A stretch of 10,000 nt of DNA from positions 1 to 10,000 of the forward strand of contig CALSCQ010002608.1 in assembly GCA_943704525.1 (NCBI GenBank), written 5' to 3'. The DNA is from Pigoraptor vietnamica. Taxonomy: Eukaryota; Opisthokonta; Filasterea. The notes under the pieces were generated by a model that was not told the origin of the DNA, did not search any database, and saw only the letters and a program-made list of their open reading frames with translations. The position numbers were made by a program, and so were the translations under genes. Shown piece by piece: positions 1 through 7,273 of the stretch (position 1 is its first letter; each line of letters starts with the position of its first letter).

Positions 1-164
<164 letters not shown>

Positions 165-245
165 AACCACAATCGCACGCGCGCGGTGCTCGCTGTTGTG
201 TAGCGTCAATTTTCAGCGCTAATGGCTACCTGTATTGCGGCGTAG

Positions 246-1708
<1,463 letters not shown>

Positions 1709-2224
1709 GCTCTAATGCACCGGAGCGCCTCGGTGTTGTGTGCGAGGGTTTCCGTTGACACCTGCGAGTGGTCTGTGAACGGGCTGATTTTGTCTCTGGT
1801 GTGTGTGCGCAAACTGCGTGCGTTGGGCACTGTTACGCCTCGCTGAACGCCTCGCGAGCCACGCTCGAAAACTTGGCTCAAACAAATGGAAAATGGAAAT
1901 TCTGTTCCGTGGCCCGCGACTGTGGGTCACAACGTATTGCATGAGGGGTGGACAAGTACTGTGCTGGGAACACCCACACACCGCCTTACAACACTGCACT
2001 TCACGAAAGGTTCGGTCACAGCGTTTTAATGCGTCTCTTTTTGGTTTTTTGGTTTGTCTTGATCGAGGCCACAGGCACGCAACAGCAACACACGCGCACA
2101 TGGGCACACGCACACACACACCGCCCCGCACACACCCAACATGAGCTGCGGATGTCCACAACGAAGCAACGCGAAAAAAAAAAAAAGGAAAAAAAGGGGC
2201 TCACACACAAACATAGCCGGTCCA
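1709..2224. other. Intergenic region between convergent RAE1 and cyclin genes (3' UTRs)
   Basis: This 516-nt stretch separates the RAE1 stop from the cyclin stop on the other strand and presumably holds both 3' UTRs. I see no credible coding region. It contains CA-rich patches around 2080-2135 and two A tracts (13 A at 2174-2186, 7 A at 2189-2195); the latter are T tracts in the cyclin 3' UTR about 30-50 nt after its stop. I found no AATAAA in the expected orientation for either gene, so poly(A) signals must be variant or sit elsewhere. Confidence 0.7.
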
Positions 2225-3571
2225 TTAGAGCGCCGGCGCAACGTCGACAGCCAGTGAGCGCATCTCCACGAAGCAGGCCTCGGCGTCCTCCTGCGCGCGT
2301 AAAGCACCATTGGGTTAGGACCATCGCAAAACAACGGCCCGCGTGAAACTGCCATTACGCACACACAAGGCACACCGATGTAAGACGTAAAACATGCAAT
2401 CGCACACTCACAACGCACGACGCACACAAAAAAAGGACAACGTAAAGGAGCAGCAGCACTACTCACCACAGGCGTCGCCGTGAGCTCCCTGATGAGCGGG
2501 AGCATCTGCACGTCCTCGGCGCGACCACGACGAGCGAGCACGCAGGCGACCGCGCAGCACGCAATCGTCGACGGGAGGTACCGCAGGAAGCCGTACTCGT
2601 AGTAGCTCAGGTCCACGTACGCCTCCGCCTCGGCCATGACGCGACGCCGGGTGTCGGCGTCCACGGGGAGGTGCTCGACGAGCTGGTGCAGGACGACGTG
2701 CGGCGACACGGCGTTCGTGTCCCAACCGAGCTTTCCGAGGACAATCTTCTCCATGCGCATGATGTCGTTGCAGGAGAAGGCGTTGTCAGAGGCAATCGAG
2801 AGCTCGCGGAGTGTCGGGTACGAGTCCCACGCCTCCTGCATCTTGCCAGCGACGAGGAGGCACGAGACGGCAATCAGCTGCACGTGGGCGGGCTTGACGC
2901 GCACCGTCCCAAGCATGCGATCAAAGTAGTTGACGGCGAGCGTGAACGTCTCGGGGTGGAACTCAAAGTGGCGGTTGAGCTGCAGGGCAATATCGTGTTA
3001 GATTGTGAAGCGATGCGCACACACAACACAAAAATTACAAGCACACGGCAAATACCATACTCAGGCCCCATTAACCTTGGTCAAAGCCCCCCTTCTCCCA
3101 AATCAATTGCACCAAATCTATAGGGCAGTGACTCACCTTGTGGAGCCAGGCCACAATGTCGCGACGCATGTCCTGCGTGATCTCGTCGCGCTGGACGCGC
3201 TTCAGGTAGTCGGGCGCCGGCAGGTACTGGCGCTGCGCCGAGAGCAGGTTCCCGAGGATCTTGCTGCACAGTGGGACAGCAGGCGACGCGGTCTGCGCCT
3301 GGGGAGCGGGCGCGGGAACGTCCGCAGTGGGCGCGGGAAGTGTGGATGCAGGCGACGGGGCATACGCCTGTTCGATGCGCGCAAGGAGGGCCGCGCGGGC
3401 GCTGTCGCCGACGAAATCCGCAATGCCGAACCGCCCCTGGACAGGCTTGAGCGACACGCGCGAATCAGCGCCGGACTTAACGACCTTGCCGCCGAGAACA
3501 TTGTGCAGACGCTGGCCGTAGGAGCGGTCGGCCACCGACAGGCGCGAGAGGTCGGGAGGTGTCGAGGGCAT
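2225..3571 (-). CDS. Cyclin, D/G/I-like cyclin box protein (337 aa, three exons)
   Basis: Cyclins bind and activate cyclin-dependent kinases. Minus-strand exons are 3571-3137 (145 aa), 2979-2467 (171 aa) and 2290-2225 (21 aa and TAA). Both introns (157 and 176 nt) are phase 0, with GTGAGT donors and GCAG acceptors. The ATG at 3571-3569 has A at -3, and the frame upstream stays open but loses protein character. Residues 1-120 are low-complexity, with a Pro/Ala-rich stretch at about 71-100. The cyclin box starts at MRRDIVAWL (135-143) and continues FHPETFTLAVNYFDRML, VRVKPAHVQLIAVSCLLVAGKMQE and DIMRMEKIVLGKLGW. The residues that usually contact the CDK appear conserved: Arg136, Lys191 (in AGKMQE) and Glu222 (in RMEKI). 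A second, weaker cyclin fold follows at about 235-316. The wording of the first box (ETFTLAVNYFDR, MRMEKIVL) recalls cyclins G/I and D more than A/B. No LxCxE motif is visible. The short last exon, EDAEACFVEMRSL, keeps the frame and was too short to be found as an ORF. Cell-cycle role and CDK partner are inference. Confidence 0.9.
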
Positions 3572-3655
3572 CTTCACGGGGACGCAGTGTGCCGTCCGTC
3601 TACGCGTGCGATAGAGCAACGGACGAAAGATGGGCGACCGAACATCGGGAAATGA

Positions 3656-3679
3656 GCGACGAACGAAGCGACGAACGAA
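3656..3679. repeat. Two perfect tandem copies of a 12-nt unit
   Basis: The unit GCGACGAACGAA occurs twice without a gap at 3656-3667 and 3668-3679, with further ACGAA-like sequence around it (3621-3640). It sits 85-108 nt upstream of the cyclin ATG, in its probable 5' UTR or promoter. It may be a replication-slippage duplication or a small regulatory repeat; the sequence alone does not decide. Confidence 0.8.
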
Positions 3680-4060
3680 TAGGGACCACGGCGAAGATCG
3701 CAAGCGACGGAATTGAGGTCGGATGAGGCGCCGTTTCCATGTCGAGCCGCAAGCCAATTGTCGCACAAACGAAGGCATTGGGAAGACACACACACACACA
3801 CAAGAACACACACAAGACACAGAGAGATGTGTCAGCAGCCCGCATGAGCAACACATAACGGCACAGGCAGAGCAGTTAACGGCACAGTTAACGAAAGCAC
3901 ACGCACCACGATGAAGTCTTGGGCGACCAAGCGGTCGTGGGCGGGAAGGGGGCCGCTGTTGGCCGGTCAGCACAAGCGCAATGCGCAGACACAGACACTC
4001 CGAGGAAAGAGGAAGAAACTGTCGCCTGTGCCCATGTTCGCTTTGAAGTGTAACGAGAGC

Positions 4061-4063
<3 letters not shown>

Positions 4064-4128
<65 letters not shown>
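4064..4128. repeat. (GA)32 microsatellite, polypurine/polypyrimidine mirror repeat
   Basis: About 32 uninterrupted GA units lie between two divergent genes, roughly 490 nt upstream of the cyclin ATG and 560 nt upstream of the small ORF. One strand is all purine and the tract is a mirror repeat, so it can in principle form triplex (H-DNA). It is also a potential GAGA-type site. All coding potential here (Glu-Arg or Ser-Leu runs) is an artefact of the repeat. Confidence 0.97.
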
Positions 4129-4131
<3 letters not shown>

Positions 4132-4687
4132 ATGGGCGAGACATCGGTGACTGCATGCACATGTCATCGGAACTCCACGCGGTTGGCCTGATATGGAAAT
4201 TATTACCCAGGAAAATTAGCCTTATTGAGTAATTATGTGTCAAATGGAGGCTTTATTTAGTGTCCATGTTGCCTTTCGAGAAAATTCGTCGTTCCGCGAA
4301 TGGTTGGGATTAGCTAGCACGAAAAGGGTGGGAGTTATAAGAAGAAACCCAGCACGCCGAGATTCCGTTCTCTTTGAGTTTGAAGGGTTTCTCATCGTTG
4401 CTCTCTCAATAACAGCACCTAAGGGTTTTATGCGTTACAAACAATGTGCTTTATTTTGTCATGTAAACAGCACGGGAAGCTCAGTTAAAAAATAGGCTGT
4501 TGTGTCGTCACAGTGCAACGACCACTGAAGAACATTCTTCCCAAGCGCTCCCTCGAATACGCACACACTGCGGAAGACCGTCAGGACACGCACATCGCAT
4601 ACATAAAGGAAGAAGCAAGCGTCCATTAGACTGCAGGTACGAAGGAAAAACCGTTCGCTCTGATTGCGATCCCATTGTGAACGACAC

Positions 4688-4930
4688 ATGGCGACCGTCG
4701 CTGGAAGACTTTTTCTGAACGCCGACGTCGCCGGCAACAACCGCGACGGCGGTCAAGACGCGGCGCTGTCGGAAGATATCGCGACTGCGCGCAGCGAGCT
4801 CGCGGCCCTCCGCGCGGAGCTCCAATTGCTGCGGGCGGAGAATGCACGAACACGCGCCGAGATCGCCGCCATGCTCAGCGTCTACCCTCCCCTCATGGAT
4901 GCCGGAGAAGACGCCATGACGCCTCCGTGA
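4688..4930 (+). CDS. Small leucine-zipper protein, 80 aa, unrecognised
   Basis: I do not recognise the family. A single-exon ORF starts at the first ATG after an in-frame TGA (4661-4663) and ends at TGA 4928-4930. Codons are strongly G/C-ending, like the real exons nearby and unlike the AT-rich flanks, which supports coding. Residues 1-26 are Gly/Asn/Asp-rich. Residues 27-63 form a five-heptad amphipathic helix with a positions Ile31, Leu38, Leu45, Asn52, Ile59 and d positions Ala34, Leu41, Leu48, Thr55, Met62. This is a parallel dimeric coiled coil of bZIP style, including the buried Asn. No basic DNA-binding region precedes it, and the tail (64-80) is Pro/acidic. It could be a dimerisation microprotein, a subunit of a small coiled-coil complex, or the last exon of a longer gene whose upstream exons I cannot see (CTGCAG at 4631-4636 could be an acceptor, but the TGA follows). 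ATG context is only fair (C at -3, G at +4). Confidence 0.6.
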   Translation: MATVAGRLFLNADVAGNNRDGGQDAALSEDIATARSELAALRAELQLLRAENARTRAEIAAMLSVYPPLMDAGEDAMTPP

Positions 4931-5643
4931 CGCCCCAGTGACGTTCCTCCAAATGCAACCCTTATGTTGCGCAGCGCGTGAACTCTATGACGGCGAAACA
5001 GACTGTAAATACAGTTCACTGCCGTCCATTTTTTTCTTTCGACGAATCAGTTTCGTGTGACATTTTTCAGAGAGGAATGTGTCGAAGCTACTATCAAACG
5101 CCGTTCATCCTGTTCGTCAGCAGTGTTAGCGAATCTTCGACTTTCAATGCGACTCTGCCGTCGTCAACAAACGACAAGCGTCAGCGAAGAGAGGGAAAGC
5201 ACAAAAGTCCTTCACCCGGTTCGCTGGCGACGCGGCTTTGAGTACGAGTGCGAGGTCGTGCGGCAAGTGGAGCGCGAGTGTATGTGGTGGACGTCGATTG
5301 TGGGACGCTTCCGTACTCAAATTGCGCAATATTGGAAATAGGTACATAAAGTAGCTTCGTTGATACAAACAAAATTACGTATTTACCTATCAAACCGTAT
5401 ACTCAAATCGCTTCATGAAGTAAGCGTCAAACCATCCAATCAAAATTGAAATCGCGTGCTGTGAGGAATTTGAACGACAGCCCTTCAGTCTCGCTGAGGA
5501 CTGATGCATACACAAAAATCAAAAAAACACTTTCAAACGCACACGCACAAACACACACGCAAAAATACGCCCCATCTAAGCATTAGTGAAGCAACTCTGT
5601 ACCTCTGTGTGGGAGTCGTGCGGCAACGAGACGCACGGAGAAA
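4931..5643. promoter_or_regulatory. Intergenic region upstream of the UPF0193 gene
   Basis: This 713-nt stretch is AT-richer than the exons, most clearly at 5330-5470 and 5500-5580. I see no supported gene; short ORFs at 4978-5341 lack codon bias and recognisable motifs. A 12-nt sequence GTCGTGCGGCAA occurs at 5253-5264 and again at 5616-5627. Just before the UPF0193 ATG are two RGYAAC sequences (5589-5594 and 5622-5627), the half-site of RFX X-boxes. CA-rich sequence lies at 5536-5560. The promoter is assumed to be here because the downstream gene is complete. Confidence 0.4.
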
Positions 5644-7095
5644 ATGTCGACGGCCGCGTGCCCCACGCGCAATGCATCGCGCGTGTCGTCCAGGCTGAGC
5701 ACCAAGACGTCCGCGACGGGCGCCTCGGGGTACAGCGACAGCACACAGAAGCTGATAATGAGTGGGTGCGAGGCCGTCTTGTTTCTTGTGTGCAATCGCG
5801 TCTCTAACGATAGTGGTCGTTTGCGTTTTGCAGAGATGATGAAGGACGCCAAGCTCACGCCCCTCCAGCAGCGACAGCTCGAGGCAAAAATGAAGAGTGG
5901 GTCTTTGTTGTGTGTTTGGTTCGATCACAGCGACGATGCGGCTGTTTTGCTTGCGCAGCCTCCGAGGCGACAGTCTTGTAACACGTGTCTCGTTGCGCAG
6001 ACGGTGAGACGCTCCCGTCGTCGTGCAACCCGCACAACAGCAAGTACGATCAGGAGAACTATGGAGTTGCGCCCACGCCGGAACCGAAATCGAAGCGCGT
6101 TGATGCACGGACGTACAACGGCGGCGTGAAGACGCTCGATCAGATTGTGGAGAGTGACGCGTATGCGCCGGACACATTCCGCCCGTCGCCCGGAAGTGAG
6201 TGGCGGAGGCAACCATTCATCCCCTTTCCTTTCATCCTTTTCGCTCCCAACACACACGCGTACACACACATGGCGCTGTGATCCCCCTGTGCTCAACACA
6301 AGATGAGAGATACTTGTTCAAACGTGTGACGTTAAAACGTGTTGGTTGATCGCGCGCACGCACGCATAGTCGTCTGTTGTTGACGCCAAGTCGGTTGCAG
6401 AGGACATTGAGAAAGAGAAGGAGCGGCTGCAGCGCGTCATGTATGGCGGTCGCGAGGCCCTCAGGCCAAAGAAGAAGAAGGCTAGCGCTCCTGCCGAGCC
6501 CGCGCCTGAGCTGGACCCATTCGATGAGAGTGAGTAATTGGAATATAGATGTTATATATGTGTGTGTGTGCGTGCTTGTGTGTGTGAATGGCACATGTCT
6601 TTCTCGCATGTGTTGTAACTGTAACACCCACTGCGCCGCATCGCAGTCTTGATGGAGATTGAGGAGCGTCAGGCTTTCCTCGATGACATGCAGCGGCTGG
6701 GCAAGGGCAAGGAGTACGAGGCTAAGATCCGCACGGAAATCAGCCAGGTGCGTGGGAGGGCGTGTGCGTGTGTGTGCGTATGCATTTGTAAATATGTGCG
6801 TATGGCATGACAGTGTGTATATGTGTGCGTGTGCGTCTTGTGTGTGTGTGTGTGTGTGTGTGCGTATGAATGGATGTGCCGACGTTTGTACCGTTGTGTT
6901 ATAACTACGTGTGGTCTATGTAGCTATCAACAGTGTCATGCAATCCTCACGGTGTCTCTCTTCCCACAGCGCGTGCGCCAGCTCGAACTGATCGACCGCG
7001 AGCGCTCCAAGGAGCTTCGCAACCTCGAGCTGTCCGAGTCCATTCCCACCCCGGGTGCGACGAACGCCGCCGCTCTGTTGGCTAGCACCCGGTGA
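5644..7095 (+). CDS. EVG1: UPF0193 family protein (EVG1/C22orf23-like), 243 aa, six exons
   Basis: This is a protein of the UPF0193 (EVG1) family, whose biochemical role is not established; family members are known mainly from ciliated or flagellated organisms. Exons are 5644-5761, 5834-5896, 6001-6195, 6401-6529, 6647-6747 and 6970-7095 (TGA 7093-7095); they sum to 732 nt in one frame. The ATG at 5644 has AAA before it and no upstream in-frame ATG of the same quality. Family blocks in order are YSDSTQKLIMKMMKDAKLTP followed by LQQRQLEAKMKNG (residues about 30-62), LPSSCNP, YAPDTFRPSPGKDIEKEKER followed by LQRVM, a basic PKKKK stretch, DPFDEILMEIEERQAFLDDM, GKGKEYEAKIRTEISQ, and RQLELIDRERSKELRNLEL. 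The animal homologue is slightly shorter (about 217 aa). The C-terminal half is charged and helical, probably coiled coil. Four successive introns are phase 1 and split the codon after an A (AAG, AAC, AAG, ATC); the fifth is phase 0. Intron 5762-5833 (72 nt) is a multiple of three without stops. The last intron (6748-6969) is rich in GT/GC alternation. Confidence 0.93.
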
Positions 7096-7273
7096 CGCGG
7101 AAAAACGTCGCTGTGGAAGGCTTCTGCGTCTGTCTGTCTGTCTTTCGTTCTCTCTCTCGCGTGCGAGTGTGAAGATTTGGCCTCTTACCACAAGGCATGG
7201 GACTGGATTTGAATGAAGAGTGTTTGTAAACGAAATGTACAATGCAAAATATTTATAAGAGTCCTTTTTTTGT
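7096..7273. other. Short convergent 3' intergenic region
   Basis: Only 178 nt separate the UPF0193 stop from the stop of the minus-strand acidic-tail gene, so the two 3' UTRs are very short or overlap. It contains a CTGT/CT-rich pyrimidine run (about 7129-7158) and an AT-rich stretch (7215-7270) with a seven-T run near 7264-7271. No canonical AATAAA is seen on either strand. Confidence 0.7.

Larger units (their letters stand above)
3572..4687. promoter_or_regulatory. Divergent intergenic region upstream of cyclin (-) and the leucine-zipper ORF (+)
   Basis: About 1.1 kb without a convincing gene. Nearest the cyclin start it is GC-rich with short GA-type repeats, presumably 5' UTR and promoter. 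CA-rich runs lie at about 3786-3820. A (GA)32 tract occupies 4064-4128. From about 4190 to 4500 base composition turns AT-rich, with a TATAA at 4336-4340 and two TTTATT sequences (4252-4257 and 4450-4455) that read AATAAA on the minus strand. Several short ORFs run through it, but none shows codon bias, domain or conserved motif. Promoter function is inferred from the divergent arrangement only. Confidence 0.4.

Noticed and set aside
210-245. Acceptor TTTTCAG at 210-216 as the start of the first RAE1 exon
   Set aside because: The required frame has a TAG at 243-245. The acceptor GTAG at 245 gives HDEPIRSVAW, which matches the RAE1 family.
2026-2466. Extension of the cyclin reading frame past its second donor (CRCPFF... 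region)
   Set aside because: It loses cyclin similarity at once after a strong GTGAGT donor, and a GCAG acceptor at 2291-2294 leads to a short exon in frame ending in TAA.
3888-4160. ORFs with Ser-Leu or Glu-Arg runs (RS-like domain appearance)
   Set aside because: Pure product of the (GA)32 microsatellite; flanking residues show no protein character.
4978-5341. Overlapping plus-strand ORFs between the zipper ORF and UPF0193
   Set aside because: AT-rich, no codon bias, no recognisable domain or splice structure; best seen as intergenic.
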